Part shown: in pieces, positions 39,211 to 49,380 of the stretch
Position numbering within the stretch: position 1 is the first letter of the stretch
Layout of the letters: every line of letters starts with the position of its first letter
DNA from: JANYCG01 sp031392945
GTDB lineage: Bacteria > Pseudomonadota > Gammaproteobacteria > Burkholderiales > Burkholderiaceae_C
Length of the DNA: 64,000 nucleotides
Direction of reading: 5' to 3'
NCBI GenBank assembly: GCA_031392945.1
Contig: JANMVT010000195.1
Span: 1 to 64,000, forward strand
The notes under the pieces: model-generated
What the model saw: only the letters and a program-made list of their open reading frames with translations
What the model was told of the DNA's origin: nothing
Databases searched by the model: none
Program-made: the position numbers and the translations under genes

Positions 39211-39453
39211 ATGAAATCCAGCAGCATCTCCTCTTCGCCGTGGACCACGGCCTCTTTTGGCGGCGCGCCCGACACCACGCCGCTGGAGCTGTCGGCGCTG
39301 GGCGAGCACCTGGGCCACTGCCGCGATCGGCACGGCCGCTGGTTCGCCGCACGTTGCGCACTGGAGGGCATGAACGGCTTCGTCTCATCCCGCTTCGTCA
39401 CGACCCTGGTCGTGGCCGTGGTGCTGATCGCCGCCAGCGCCGTGATCCTGTAG
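39211..39453 (+). CDS. Small membrane-anchored hypothetical protein before the glucan synthase
   Basis: 80 residues with a strong GGAGG 8 bp ahead of the ATG. The Ser-rich N-terminus (MKSSSISSSPWTTASFGG) is followed by a polar middle and one C-terminal membrane helix (FVTTLVVAVVLIAASAVIL). Its stop is 2 bp from the start of the giant cyclic glucan synthase gene, so the two are co-translated, and it may be an accessory subunit or a leader gene. The family was not recognised. The 176-bp spacer before it has no palindrome copy and no other gene. Confidence 0.65.
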   Translation: MKSSSISSSPWTTASFGGAPDTTPLELSALGEHLGHCRDRHGRWFAARCALEGMNGFVSSRFVTTLVVAVVLIAASAVIL

Positions 39454-39455
39454 CC

Positions 39456-42400
39456 ATGCCGGCATCCGCCTTGCAGCGCCTGGTGCCGGACGCGCCGCAG
39501 GTGCTGTGCGACATGCTGGACGGCGCACGCGGCGTGGTCCAGCCGCCGATCCGCTCCGAGATTTTTGGCCTGCAGCGTTTTGCCCAGCATGGGCGCAGCC
39601 TGGGCGCGACCCACCGGGCGGCGTCGGCGCGCGCCAGCGCCTCACGCTTTTTCCCCCGGCTGCGCGACAACATCCAGATGCTGCGCGACGCCCACAACTA
39701 CATCGGCCTGCAGGCGCGCACCGGTTATGACATCAGCCCCGCCGCCGAGTGGCTGCTGGACAATTTTCACCTGATCGAGGCACAGCTCAAGGCCATCAAC
39801 GAGGGGCTGCCGCGCAGCTATTTCCGCAGCCTGCCGATGTTGCAGGACGAGCCGCTGGCGGGCCTGCCCCGCGTGTACGGCATCGCCTGGGCCTTTGTGG
39901 CCCACACCGACAGCGCTTTCGACGAAACCCTGGTGTCGCAGTTCCTCAATGCCTACCAGGAGACGCGCGAACTCAACCTGAGCGAGATCTGGGCCTTGCC
40001 CACCACTTTGCGTGTGGTGCTGATCGAGAATCTGCGCCGGCTGGCCGAACGCGTGGCGACCAACAAGGCCGCGCGCGAGGTGGCCAATCTGGTGTGCGAC
40101 AAGATCGAGCGCCACAGCCTGCCCGCACTCGACGAGCTGCTGGCCCTGCTCAAGCTGCGCGGCGTGGGCCGCGTGTTTCTGGCCCAGATGGCGCAGCGCC
40201 TGCGCGAGCGTCCCAAATCCGGCCCCGGCCCCGGCGGCGACAAGGCGCGTTACCACGAATGGCTGCAAGCCGCCTTGCCCGACCCGGCGGCGGCCCAAAT
40301 CCAGCAGCCGCTGGACCAGGCGGCGGACAACCTGAGCGTGAGCAACGCCGTCAAGTCCCTGCGCGCCATCGGCGACGCGGACTGGATCGACATCGTGGCG
40401 CTCACCAGCAAACTGATGCAGTTGATGCTGAGATCGCCCGTGTTCGAGGCCGAGGACAGCGCCACCCGCGGCCAAACCCTGAACGCGATTGAACGTCTGG
40501 CGCGCCGCGCAGGCCGGGGCGAGGCCGAAGTGGCGCAGTCATTGCTGGGCTTGATGCGCGCCGACGCACCACAAGCAAACCAGCCGGACGCCGCACAGAC
40601 CGTGGCCGACCACTGGCTGCGGGGCGCCGGGCGCGCCGCTTTGTGGCGCGAGCTGGGTCTGCGCCACACTGCTTTGCTGCCCTGGCTTGACGCCTTGCGC
40701 GGCGCGGCCTTGCCGGCCTATTTGACCGCCCTGCTGCTGGGCACGGCGGGCTTGATGGCCTGGATCCTGCTGCACCACAGCGACGGGCTGATGGATGCCA
40801 GCGCGCCCTGGTGGCTGACCCTGCTGGGGGCGGCCCTGATGGTGTTTCCGGCGTCGGAGACGGTGGTGGCGGTGGTCAACCGGCTGATCAGCGAGTCGGT
40901 CCGCCCCGTGCATCTGCCGCGCCTGGCCTTTGCCGACGGCGTGCCGGCCGCGCATCGGGTGCTGGTGGTGATTCCCAGCATGCTGACCAGCGTCGCCGGA
41001 GCGCGCGAACTGGCGCATCGCCTGCAACTGCACTACCTGGCCAACCCGGAGCGCCAGGCCCAATTCGCCTTGCTGACCGACTGGGCGGACGCCAGCCAGG
41101 AACAGCTGCCGTCCGACGCGGGCTTGCTGGGCGCCGCCACGCAGCAAATCAACGCGCTCAACGCGCTGTACCCGCGCGGGCCCAATCCGCCAGGTCCGCC
41201 AGATCCGCCAGGCGCCCCGGAACCAGCGGGGCAAGGCGGGGCGGCGCCGCGCTTCATCCTGTTGCACCGCGCGCGGCGCTTCAGCCAGACCGAACAGCGC
41301 TGGATCGGCTGGGAGCGCAAGCGCGGCAAGCTCGAACTGCTGGTCGCCGCGCTGGCCGATGGCAAGACCAGCGCGTTTCTGGACTTGGGCGAGGCTTCGC
41401 GCATCGAAGCCGGCACACCTTACATCGTGACGCTGGACAGCGACACCCAATTGCCGCCCGGCACCTTGCGCGAGCTCGTCGGCGTGGCGGCGCACCCCTG
41501 CAACCAGCCCCGGCTGGACGCCGGCCGGTGCCGCGTCGTCGATGGTTACGGCATCCTGCAGCCAAGGGTGGTGACGCCATTGCCGGCGGTCAAGGACTTC
41601 ACTCTGTTCCACTGGCTGTTCGCCGGGCAGTGCGGCATAGACCCCTACAGCGCTGCGACTTCGGAGGTTTACCAGGATGTTTTCGCCGAAGGCTCGTTCA
41701 CCGGCAAGGGCCTGCTGAATGTGGGTGCAGTGCATGCCGTCCTGTCGGGGCGCATGCCGGAAGGCCAGGTGCTGAGCCACGATTTGCTCGAAGGCTCGGT
41801 GGCGCGCTGCGCTGCAGTGACCAACATCAACCTCATCGAAGACGCGCCTTTCCATGCGGATGCGGCGGCGTCGCGCATGCACCGCTGGACGCGCGGCGAC
41901 TGGCAACTGCTGCCGGTCCTGCTCACCCCCCGGCGCTTCAAGCTTGGCATGATCAACCGCTGGAAGATGTTCGACAACCTGCGCCGCACCCTGGTGCCGC
42001 CGATGTCCCTGGCCCTGTTGCTGCTGGCCCTGGGCGGCGCCATCATGTCGCCGTGGGCCGCGTTGATCCTGGTGCTGGCGGCGTTTTCCGCCGGGCCGCT
42101 GATGGGCGCGGTGGCCGGGTTTTCGCCCAGCCGCGACGACCTGGCCATCAGCCATTTCTACCGCAAGGCCGGCGCCGACCTGGCGCGCGCACTGTGGGGC
42201 GGCTTGTGGTTTTTGGCGCAATTGCCGCAGCAGTCCCTGCTGGCGCTGGACGCCGTGCTGCGTTCGCTCTACCGCATGGCCGTCAGCCACCGGCATTTGC
42301 TGCAATGGACGACGGCCGCCACCGCCCAAGCCCAGGCCCTGGCCGGCTTGGCCGCGCTGGCACGACAGCACTGGAACCAGCCGGTGATCGCCTTGGCGTT

Positions 42401-45400
42401 GCTGGCGGGTCTGGCCGCAGCGCGCCTGGCTGGCGGCACACCGTCTCCGTGGCTGGCAGCGGGCCTGTGTTTGACCTGGGGCGCATCGCCGCTGTGGATC
42501 TGGTTGGTCAGCCGCACACGCCCGGCCCCGGCTGAGGCCAGCCTGCCGGTTGACGACCAAGTCTACCTGGAGGCACTGGCGCGCGACACTTGGGGGCTCT
42601 TTGTGCGCTCCGTCGGGCCACAGGACAACCATCTGCCGCCCGACAATTTGCAGATCACGCCGCATGACATGGTGGCCCACCGCACCTCCCCCACCAACAT
42701 TGGCCTGTACCTGCTGAGCGTCGCCTGCGCCAGGGCGTTCGGCTGGATCGGCACGCAGGAGTTGATCACCCGCCTGGAGGCCACGCTGGCGACCCTGGCC
42801 AGGCTGCAACGCCATCGCGGCCACTTTCTGAACTGGTATGACACCCAGACGCTGGCGCCGCTCTTGCCGATGTATGTGTCCACGGTGGACAGCGGCAATT
42901 TGAGCGGGCATTTGCTGGCCTTGGCCCAGGCCTGCATCGAATTGGCGGGAGTCCCTGGCGCCGGCCCAGCGCACGACGCGATGGCGGCCGAGACCAACGC
43001 CCGCCTGCTGGCACTCGCAGCAACGCTGGAGCAACTGGCCTGGGCGCCCGAGTTTGATTTTCTCTACCACCGCAAACGCCACCTGTTCCACATCGGCTTC
43101 AGGCTGGCCGAGCAACAGCTCGATTCCTCTTTTTATGACCTGCTTGCGTCGGAGTCGCGCCTGACCAGCCTGCTGGCCATCGCCAAGGGCGAGGTGCCAG
43201 TGCGCCACTGGGCCTCGCTGGGGCGGCCGTTTTACGCGGTGGGCGCCGACGCGGGCCTGCGTTCATGGTCGGGCTCGATGTTTGAGTACCTGATGCCCAC
43301 CTTGATCCTCAACGAGCCGCACGGCAGCGTGTTGCATGGGGCCTGCCATGGCGCTGTGGCAGAGCAGGTGGCGTTTGCCCAGGCGCGGTCAGTGCCCTGG
43401 GGCATTTCGGAGTCGGCCTATGCGGCCAGCGACTTCACCCTGGCCTACCAGTACGCACCGCAGGGCGTGCCGCGGCTGGCGCTGCGGCGCACGCCGCCGG
43501 ACGAACTGGTGGTCGCGCCCTACGCCACGGCGCTGGCGGCACAGATCGTGCCGCACACGGCCTGCGCCAACTTCGCCGCGCTGCAGGCGCTGTCCGCGCG
43601 CGGCCAGTACGGCTTCATCGAGGCGCTGGACTATTCACCGGCGCGCCAGAACGAGAAAGAGGCATTCACCCCGGTCAACACTTTCATGGCGCACCACCAG
43701 GGCATGACGGTTGTGGCGCTGGCCAATGTGCTGCTGGACGGCGTGGCGCAGCGCTGGGGCATGGCCAACGCCCACATTGAGGCGGTCGCGTCCCTGTTGC
43801 ACGAGCGCGCGCCGCGCGAGTTGTCGATCCTGCACGCCCCGCCCAGCTACCCACCGCCCCAGGCCCTGCAACGGCGCGGCCCCGGCCTGCTGCGCGAGGT
43901 GTTGCCCGGCTCGGGCGCGCTGGAGCCTACGCATGTGCTGTCAAACGGCCGTTATAGCGTGACTTTGCGCGCCAATGGCGCCGGGTCGAGCCGCTGGGGC
44001 CAGACCGGTGTCACGCGCTGGCGCGACGATGCGCTGCGCGATGCTTATGGCAGCTTTTTTTACCTGCGCTCCAACGTGCAAAAGCAGGCGGTGTCGATCA
44101 CCCAGCGCCCGGCGCCGGACCCGGCCGCCCAGTACTGTAGCAGTTTCCACGCCGACCGGGTCTGCTTCACTGCGGACTGGCCGAAACTGCATGCCCACAC
44201 CACGGTCTGGGTCAGTCCGGAAGACGACATCGAATTCCGGCTGATAGAACTGCGCAACCTGGGCAAACACCCGATCGAGATCGAGTTGCTGTCGGCGTTC
44301 GAACTGAGCTTGTCCGAAGCGCGCGCAGACGAGGCGCATCCCGCATTCACCAACCTGTTTGTGCGCGCGCGGTGGCAGGCCTCGCAGCAGGCGCTGCTGT
44401 TTGAGCGCAAGGCGCGCCTGCCAACCGACAGGACGCTGCACGCGGCGCACTTTTTGACCAATGTCCAGGCCCAGGTGGTCGGCGTGCAGGCGCAGACCGA
44501 CCGCCAGCGCTGGCTCGGGCGCAACCGCACGGCCGCCCTGCCCCTGGCCTCGTTTGACCCGCAGCCGTCCCATCCGTCGGCGCATGGCGGCGCGCCAGGC
44601 GCGGATTTGGTCACCGGGCTTGACCCGGTGTGCGCATTGGCCATCCGCCTGCGCATCGCGCCCAATGACAAGGCTTTGCTCACCTTCGCCACGGCGGTGT
44701 CGGACGACGGCGCGACCCTGCATGCGGTGATCGACAAGTACAAGCAGCCCAGCAACGTGCAGCGCGCCTCATTCATGTCCGCCACCTTGACTGGCATCCG
44801 CCTGCATGCCTTGCGCATCAGCGCCGAGAACTTCGTGGCGATCCAGACGCTCACGACAGCGCTGGCGCTCAACCTGACCCACCCCCAGGCCCGCATTGCA
44901 AGCCATGCAGACGACCAGGACGGCGTGTGTGACCGGCGCCTGCTGTGGCGTTTTGGCATTTCAGGCGACCGGCCGATTTTGCTGGTGTCGGCGGGTGTGG
45001 CGCAGGGCGTGGGCTTGCTGCGCTCGCTGGCGCAGGGCCTGCGGCTCTGGTCCTGGGGCGGCGTCGCCTGCGACCTGGTGGTGCTGAATTCCGAACCCCT
45101 GTCGTACAACATGGATTTGCAACGCGAAATCGCTGCGTTGCGCGACCGCCATCTGGCCGAGAGCACGGCCGAATCGGGCCACGTCAATCCGGTTTGCACC
45201 GCCTTCCATGCGCTGCGCCTGGATGAGATCTCCAGCGGCGAGTTGTCCACTTTGAAAACGCTGGCGCGCGCGCACCTCTATTCCGACGGCCGGCCCCTGG
45301 CGCACCACGTGCAGGACTGGAGCGCCTTGCACGAACAGGCCTATGAGCGGCGCCACGCGGTCTCGACCACGGCCGTCTCGGTGACAGCCCTGGCCGGCAC

Positions 45401-47846
45401 GCCGGCCGCGCCGGCGGGCGTGTTTGACGGCGGGTCGGGCGAGTTCATTTTTGATGTGGGCGCGAACCTGCGGCCCGCGCGGCCCTGGATCAATGTGCTG
45501 GCCAACCCGGCTTTCGGCGCGCAAATTTCAGAGTCCGGCGCGGGGTACACCTGGGCCTTGAACAGCCGCCTGAACCAGCTCACGGCCTGGTCGAACGACC
45601 CGGTGGCCGACCCGCCGTCGGAATGGTTTCTGCTGCAGGACTGCGACACCCTGGACGTGTGGAGCGTGGCGCCTGGCGCCTGGGGCGCAGAGGGCGCCAC
45701 GTACTCGGTCAGCCATGGCCAGGGCGGCACCAGCATCAGCCACCGGCGCGGGCGCGTCGCCGTGACGGCCACCTGGTGTGTGGACCCTGAAACGTCCGTG
45801 AAGCAAATCCACCTGGCGGTGATCAACCGGGGGCCGCGAAAAATCCGCCTGCGCCTGATTGGCGTGCTGGAGTGGGTCATGGGCACCAACCGGGTAGAGC
45901 GCCGGACGCTTGAGACCGCGCTGCACCGCCAACGCCTGTCCGGCCAAAAGCTGACCGCTTTGTTGTGCACCCAAACCGAGCGTTCGGGCGGTTTTGGCGG
46001 CGGCACGGCGTTTTTCGCGCTGGCCGGCCCCGCCGACCAGGAAGAGGACTGGACTTGCGACCGGCGCGAATGCTTCGACGCGCGCGGCGTGTTGGTGGTG
46101 CCCGACCATTTTGGGCAACAGCAGGGGCTCGGCCTGGATCCTTGCGCCGCCTTGGCCACCCGGGTGACGGTGGGCGCAGGCGAGTCGTTGGAACGCGTGT
46201 TTCTGCTCGGCTTTGGCGAGAACGCAGACGCCGCCAGGGCCTTGGCCGCCTCGGCCGGCGCCACGGCGCCACGCCAGCGGATGGCGCAGGCGCGCGGCAA
46301 ATGGGACGCGCTGCTGGGCGCGACCACGGTCAAGACGCCGGACCCGCTGTTTGACGTCATGGTGAACCGCTGGCTGCTTTACCAGAACGTGGCCTGCCGC
46401 CTGTGGGCCAAGGCAGGCTTCTACCAGGCCGGCGGCGCGACCGGTTTTCGCGACCAGTTGCAGGATGCGATGGCGCTGGCCTGGGCCGCGCCGCAGATGT
46501 TGCGCCAGCAGATCGTGCTGTGCGCGTCGCGCCAGTTTGTCCAGGGCGATGTGCAGCACTGGTGGCACGGGCCCACCGGCGCCGGGGTGCGCACGCATTT
46601 CAGCGACGACCTGCTTTGGCTGCCGTTTGCCGCAGCCCATTACCTGCGCGCCACCGGCGACGCTGGTTTGCTGGATGAGGCGGCGGCCTTCATCGAAGGC
46701 GCCGCCATCCCGCCCGGCGCGGAAGACGCCTATTACGTGCCCGATGTCAGCGCCGAGCGCGCAACGGTGTATGAACATGCGGCGCGCGCCATCGACCACA
46801 GCCTGAAAGTCGGCGCGCACGGCCTGCCGTTGATGGGCAGCGGCGACTGGAACGATGGCATGAACCGCGTCGGCATCGAAGGGCGCGGCGAGTCGGTCTG
46901 GCTGGGCTGGTTTTTATGCCGCGTGGTGGCGGACTTCGCCCCGCTGGCGCGCGCGCGCGGCGATTTGGCGCGGGTGCAGGCCTGGGAGAGCGCGGCGCTG
47001 GGCTGGCAAGCCGCCCTGCTGGGTGCGGCCTGGGATGGGCAATGGTTCAAGCGCGCGTTTTTCGACGATGGCCAGCCGCTCGGCTCCAACACCAACACCG
47101 AGGCGCGCATCGACTTGATCGCCCAGGCCTGGGCTGTGCTGTCGGGCGTCGCGCCTGTTGCGTTGCAACGCATGGCCCTGGCGTCGGTGGAGACGCATCT
47201 GGTTGACCACAGCGCCGGCTTGATCAAGCTGCTCGACCCGCCGTTGGCGCATGCCCTCCCCAGCGCAGGCTACATCCAGGCCTATCCGCCTGGCGTGCGC
47301 GAGAACGGCGGGCAGTATTCGCACGCCGGGGTGTGGGCGCTGATGGCCCAGGCACAATTCGCCAGCGCCGCAAACGAACCGGGCAAAGGCCAGGATATCG
47401 CCTATCGCGACTTCACCTGGCTCAGTCCGGCGCATCGCTCGCGCCACCCGGCGCAAAACACCGCCTACGCCCTCGAGCCCTATGTGATGGCCGGCGACGT
47501 CTACACCCAGGCGCCTTATGCCGGACGCGGCGGCTGGAGCTGGTACACCGGCGCTGCGGCCTGGATGCACCGCGCGGCAGTCGAATCGATTTTTGGCTTG
47601 CGGCTTGACGCGGCCAGCCTGAGCTTCACGCCCTGCCTGCCTTCGCACTGGCCCCAGGCCGAACTGGTCTTGAACCGGGACGGGCGCAGCATGCGCTTCA
47701 TCCTGATGCGCGCTACCGAGCCGGACGCGCTGGCAGCCGCTGCGCAGTGGGACGCGGCCTTGCTGCGCCCGCAGCAGGCGCTGGCCTGGACAGCCTTGCA
47801 GGAGCGCGCCTGCTTTGTCATTCCTTTGCCGCTGGCCGGGCATTGA
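39456..47846 (+). CDS. ndvB: Cyclic beta-1,2-glucan synthase (NdvB/ChvB type)
   Basis: 2796 residues from the ATG at 39456, the usual size of this family. The longer in-frame reading to 39240 overlaps the previous gene and is rejected. Order: N-terminal region (RFFPRLRDNIQMLRDAHNYI), membrane helices, GT84 glycosyltransferase (YIVTLDSDTQLPPGTLRELV), more helices, a glucoamylase-like region (DFTLAYQYAPQGVPRL), and GH94 phosphorylase-like domains with SGDWNDGMNRVGIEGRGE. Asp2467 in DWNDG is the expected catalytic acid. The protein starts, elongates, cyclises and trims periplasmic beta-1,2-glucan, needed for osmoadaptation. The gene reads without frameshift across 8.4 kb. Confidence 0.95.
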   Translation: MPASALQRLVPDAPQVLCDMLDGARGVVQPPIRSEIFGLQRFAQHGRSLGATHRAASARASASRFFPRLRDNIQMLRDAHNYIGLQARTGYDISPAAEWLLDNFHLIEAQLKAINEGLPRSYFRSLPMLQDEPLAGLPRVYGIAWAFVAHTDSAFDETLVSQFLNAYQETRELNLSEIWALPTTLRVVLIENLRRLAERVATNKAAREVANLVCDKIERHSLPALDELLALLKLRGVGRVFLAQMAQRLRERPKSGPGPGGDKARYHEWLQAALPDPAAAQIQQPLDQAADNLSVSNAVKSLRAIGDADWIDIVALTSKLMQLMLRSPVFEAEDSATRGQTLNAIERLARRAGRGEAEVAQSLLGLMRADAPQANQPDAAQTVADHWLRGAGRAALWRELGLRHTALLPWLDALRGAALPAYLTALLLGTAGLMAWILLHHSDGLMDASAPWWLTLLGAALMVFPASETVVAVVNRLISESVRPVHLPRLAFADGVPAAHRVLVVIPSMLTSVAGARELAHRLQLHYLANPERQAQFALLTDWADASQEQLPSDAGLLGAATQQINALNALYPRGPNPPGPPDPPGAPEPAGQGGAAPRFILLHRARRFSQTEQRWIGWERKRGKLELLVAALADGKTSAFLDLGEASRIEAGTPYIVTLDSDTQLPPGTLRELVGVAAHPCNQPRLDAGRCRVVDGYGILQPRVVTPLPAVKDFTLFHWLFAGQCGIDPYSAATSEVYQDVFAEGSFTGKGLLNVGAVHAVLSGRMPEGQVLSHDLLEGSVARCAAVTNINLIEDAPFHADAAASRMHRWTRGDWQLLPVLLTPRRFKLGMINRWKMFDNLRRTLVPPMSLALLLLALGGAIMSPWAALILVLAAFSAGPLMGAVAGFSPSRDDLAISHFYRKAGADLARALWGGLWFLAQLPQQSLLALDAVLRSLYRMAVSHRHLLQWTTAATAQAQALAGLAALARQHWNQPVIALALLAGLAAARLAGGTPSPWLAAGLCLTWGASPLWIWLVSRTRPAPAEASLPVDDQVYLEALARDTWGLFVRSVGPQDNHLPPDNLQITPHDMVAHRTSPTNIGLYLLSVACARAFGWIGTQELITRLEATLATLARLQRHRGHFLNWYDTQTLAPLLPMYVSTVDSGNLSGHLLALAQACIELAGVPGAGPAHDAMAAETNARLLALAATLEQLAWAPEFDFLYHRKRHLFHIGFRLAEQQLDSSFYDLLASESRLTSLLAIAKGEVPVRHWASLGRPFYAVGADAGLRSWSGSMFEYLMPTLILNEPHGSVLHGACHGAVAEQVAFAQARSVPWGISESAYAASDFTLAYQYAPQGVPRLALRRTPPDELVVAPYATALAAQIVPHTACANFAALQALSARGQYGFIEALDYSPARQNEKEAFTPVNTFMAHHQGMTVVALANVLLDGVAQRWGMANAHIEAVASLLHERAPRELSILHAPPSYPPPQALQRRGPGLLREVLPGSGALEPTHVLSNGRYSVTLRANGAGSSRWGQTGVTRWRDDALRDAYGSFFYLRSNVQKQAVSITQRPAPDPAAQYCSSFHADRVCFTADWPKLHAHTTVWVSPEDDIEFRLIELRNLGKHPIEIELLSAFELSLSEARADEAHPAFTNLFVRARWQASQQALLFERKARLPTDRTLHAAHFLTNVQAQVVGVQAQTDRQRWLGRNRTAALPLASFDPQPSHPSAHGGAPGADLVTGLDPVCALAIRLRIAPNDKALLTFATAVSDDGATLHAVIDKYKQPSNVQRASFMSATLTGIRLHALRISAENFVAIQTLTTALALNLTHPQARIASHADDQDGVCDRRLLWRFGISGDRPILLVSAGVAQGVGLLRSLAQGLRLWSWGGVACDLVVLNSEPLSYNMDLQREIAALRDRHLAESTAESGHVNPVCTAFHALRLDEISSGELSTLKTLARAHLYSDGRPLAHHVQDWSALHEQAYERRHAVSTTAVSVTALAGTPAAPAGVFDGGSGEFIFDVGANLRPARPWINVLANPAFGAQISESGAGYTWALNSRLNQLTAWSNDPVADPPSEWFLLQDCDTLDVWSVAPGAWGAEGATYSVSHGQGGTSISHRRGRVAVTATWCVDPETSVKQIHLAVINRGPRKIRLRLIGVLEWVMGTNRVERRTLETALHRQRLSGQKLTALLCTQTERSGGFGGGTAFFALAGPADQEEDWTCDRRECFDARGVLVVPDHFGQQQGLGLDPCAALATRVTVGAGESLERVFLLGFGENADAARALAASAGATAPRQRMAQARGKWDALLGATTVKTPDPLFDVMVNRWLLYQNVACRLWAKAGFYQAGGATGFRDQLQDAMALAWAAPQMLRQQIVLCASRQFVQGDVQHWWHGPTGAGVRTHFSDDLLWLPFAAAHYLRATGDAGLLDEAAAFIEGAAIPPGAEDAYYVPDVSAERATVYEHAARAIDHSLKVGAHGLPLMGSGDWNDGMNRVGIEGRGESVWLGWFLCRVVADFAPLARARGDLARVQAWESAALGWQAALLGAAWDGQWFKRAFFDDGQPLGSNTNTEARIDLIAQAWAVLSGVAPVALQRMALASVETHLVDHSAGLIKLLDPPLAHALPSAGYIQAYPPGVRENGGQYSHAGVWALMAQAQFASAANEPGKGQDIAYRDFTWLSPAHRSRHPAQNTAYALEPYVMAGDVYTQAPYAGRGGWSWYTGAAAWMHRAAVESIFGLRLDAASLSFTPCLPSHWPQAELVLNRDGRSMRFILMRATEPDALAAAAQWDAALLRPQQALAWTALQERACFVIPLPLAGH

Positions 47847-47984
47847 CCAGGGCGGCGCGCGGCGCTGTCCTACAAGGCCAAGCGCCAGAGGCTGATAGCG
47901 GCCCCTGGCTGCCCCTTCTAAAGTTGCCCCATCCGCCGCAAGCGCCATCGCAAGCGGCCTTCGCGCACAACCAAGGATCCCGCC

Positions 47985-48557
47985 ATGACCGTCAAAAGCG
48001 ATACGACCAATGTCAAACAATTGCCCGTTCCGGACCACCCGCGCATGGTGCTCGATGAGGCTGCGCTGGACGCGGCCCGGCGCAGCATCGACCAGGGCGC
48101 CGTGACCCCAAGCTACGGCCCATGGCGCAAGGACATCATCAAGCTGCTCAATGATTCACTGGCCACGGAGTTGGTGTGTGTGCTGCGCTACAAGCGCCAC
48201 CACTTCACTGCCAGCGGCCTGTCGTCGCCCAAGATCGCTGAAGAATTTCTGGTGCACGCCAACGAGGAAGCGGGCCATGGCGACCGGCTGGCCCAGCGCA
48301 TCGTGCAGTTGGGCGGAGAGCCAGACTTTTCCCCCGATTCACTGAGCGGGCGCAGCCACGCCGCTTATGACGACGCCACCGACCTGAAGGCGATGATCCG
48401 GGCCAACCTGGTCGCCGAACGCGTGGCGATTGAAGCCTACAGCCAGATCATCGCCCTGATCGGCGACAAGGATTCAACCACGCGGCGCCTGCTGGAAGAC
48501 ATCCTCAGCGACGAGCAGGAGCATGCCGAAGAACTCAAGGACTGGCTGGCTGAATAG
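47985..48557 (+). CDS. Ferritin-like diiron protein (bacterioferritin-type)
   Basis: 190 residues. The four-helix signature residues are NDSLATELVCVLRYKRHHF, EEFLVHANEEAGHGDRLAQR, ERVAIEAYSQIIALIGDKD and SDEQEHAEELKDWL. They provide Glu, ExxH, Glu and ExxH ligands for a diiron centre. The N-terminal 45 residues are an extension beyond a typical bacterioferritin (about 158 residues). No haem-ligating Met could be assigned with confidence. The protein probably oxidises and stores Fe2+ or protects DNA from oxidative damage. It belongs with the VIT1, catalase and hemerythrin genes in an iron/oxidative-stress theme. Confidence 0.85.
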   Translation: MTVKSDTTNVKQLPVPDHPRMVLDEAALDAARRSIDQGAVTPSYGPWRKDIIKLLNDSLATELVCVLRYKRHHFTASGLSSPKIAEEFLVHANEEAGHGDRLAQRIVQLGGEPDFSPDSLSGRSHAAYDDATDLKAMIRANLVAERVAIEAYSQIIALIGDKDSTTRRLLEDILSDEQEHAEELKDWLAE

Positions 48558-48580
48558 ACAGCCGATATTTTTCCGCCCAC

Positions 48581-48603
48581 GGGTGGTGGGGCCGTCACCA
48601 CCC
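48581..48603. terminator. Stem-loop after the ferritin-like gene
   Basis: GGGTGGTG (48581-48588) pairs perfectly with CACCACCC (48596-48603) around a 7-nt loop, 24 bp after the stop. There is no T-tract, so it may be a transcript-stabilising hairpin rather than a true intrinsic terminator. Confidence 0.45.
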
Positions 48604-48644
48604 TGAGATATCAATCACACATCACTTTTAACTGGAGATCAACC

Positions 48645-48959
48645 ATGAACATCCGCACCACCCTCGCCGCCATAATCGCCGCCGCCGCCCTGCTCACTGC
48701 CACCGGTTGCGCTGTCAGCCGTGGCCAGGAAACCGTTGGCGCCTACATTGACGACACCGGCATCACCACCCTCGTCAAATCCCGCTTCATTGAAAACAAA
48801 CAGGTGGACGCCGCCAGCATCAAGGTTGAAACCCTCAATGGCACCGTGATGCTGTCGGGCTTCGCCAAAAACTACACCGAGAAAGCCACGGCCGGCGACA
48901 TCGCGCGCGGCGTCAACGGCGTGAAGATGGTCAAGAACGAAATCGCGGTTCGTCCTTGA
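48645..48959 (+). CDS. BON-domain lipoprotein
   Basis: 104 residues with ACTGGAG before the ATG. Lipoprotein signal AAAALLTATGCAVSRG, with a lipidated Cys at about residue 22. A single BON domain follows (YIDDTGITTLVKSRFIENKQ; VETLNGTVMLSGFAKNYTEK; GVNGVKMVKNEIAVRP). BON proteins such as OsmY and DolP bind phospholipid membranes and protect the envelope under osmotic stress. Neighbouring ferritin-like and CsbD genes fit a general-stress block. Confidence 0.9.
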   Translation: MNIRTTLAAIIAAAALLTATGCAVSRGQETVGAYIDDTGITTLVKSRFIENKQVDAASIKVETLNGTVMLSGFAKNYTEKATAGDIARGVNGVKMVKNEIAVRP

Positions 48960-49015
48960 GTTTTTGACGCCAAACCCATTTCAATTTTTTTATTTATCAA
49001 GCGAAGGAGTTTCAT

Positions 49016-49249
49016 ATGAACTGGAATCGAATTGAAGGCAACTGGAAACAGGTGACCGGCAAAGCCAAAGAACAGTGGGGCAAGCTGACCGACGACGACT
49101 TTGACATCGTCGCCGGGCGGCGCGACCAGCTGGCCGGCAAAATCCAGGAGCGTTATGGCGTGGCCAAGGATGACGCTGAAAAACAAGTCACCGAATGGAG
49201 CCGCAAGGCGACGGACTCCTGGTTCACCAAGGACAAGGACAGCCTTTGA
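49016..49249 (+). CDS. CsbD-family stress protein
   Basis: 77 residues: MNWNRIEGNWKQVTGKAKEQ and WGKLTDDDFDIVAGRRDQLA are the CsbD signature, followed by GKIQERYGVAKDDAEKQVTE. The ATG is preceded by GCGAAGGAG. CsbD proteins are abundant under general stress in many bacteria and are of unknown mechanism. A strong intrinsic terminator follows the stop, so this is the last gene of the BON-CsbD unit. Confidence 0.93.
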   Translation: MNWNRIEGNWKQVTGKAKEQWGKLTDDDFDIVAGRRDQLAGKIQERYGVAKDDAEKQVTEWSRKATDSWFTKDKDSL

Positions 49250-49267
49250 ACGGCAGCCCAGATCGGC

Positions 49268-49311
49268 GCAGCATGCGCCGTCTCCCACGCGGCGCATGCC
49301 GCGTTTTTTTT
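49268..49311 (+). terminator. Intrinsic terminator after csbD-like gene
   Basis: GCAGCATGCGCCG (49268-49280) pairs with CGGCGCATGCCGC (49290-49302), 12 of 13 pairs, around an 9-nt loop, and is followed by eight T residues. This is the clearest Rho-independent terminator in the window. Confidence 0.9.
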
Positions 49312-49317
49312 GCCAAA

Positions 49318-49366
49318 ATGCTATATTTTTAGAAGCATACTATCTATATTTCACAAGGGAAATATG
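49318..49366 (+). repeat. Dispersed AT-rich repeat, copy 7
   Basis: TGCTATATTTTTAGAAGCAT then ACTATCTATATTTCACAAGG and GAAATATGCC. Very close to the family consensus. It lies between the csbD terminator and the PPK2 promoter region. Confidence 0.85.
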
Positions 49367-49380
49367 CCGTTTTTCCTGTT

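Noticed and set aside
40539..43208. 889-codon open frame on the minus strand
   Set aside because: It is antisense to the cyclic glucan synthase, which has an unbroken frame with clear motifs. The antisense product is low-complexity.
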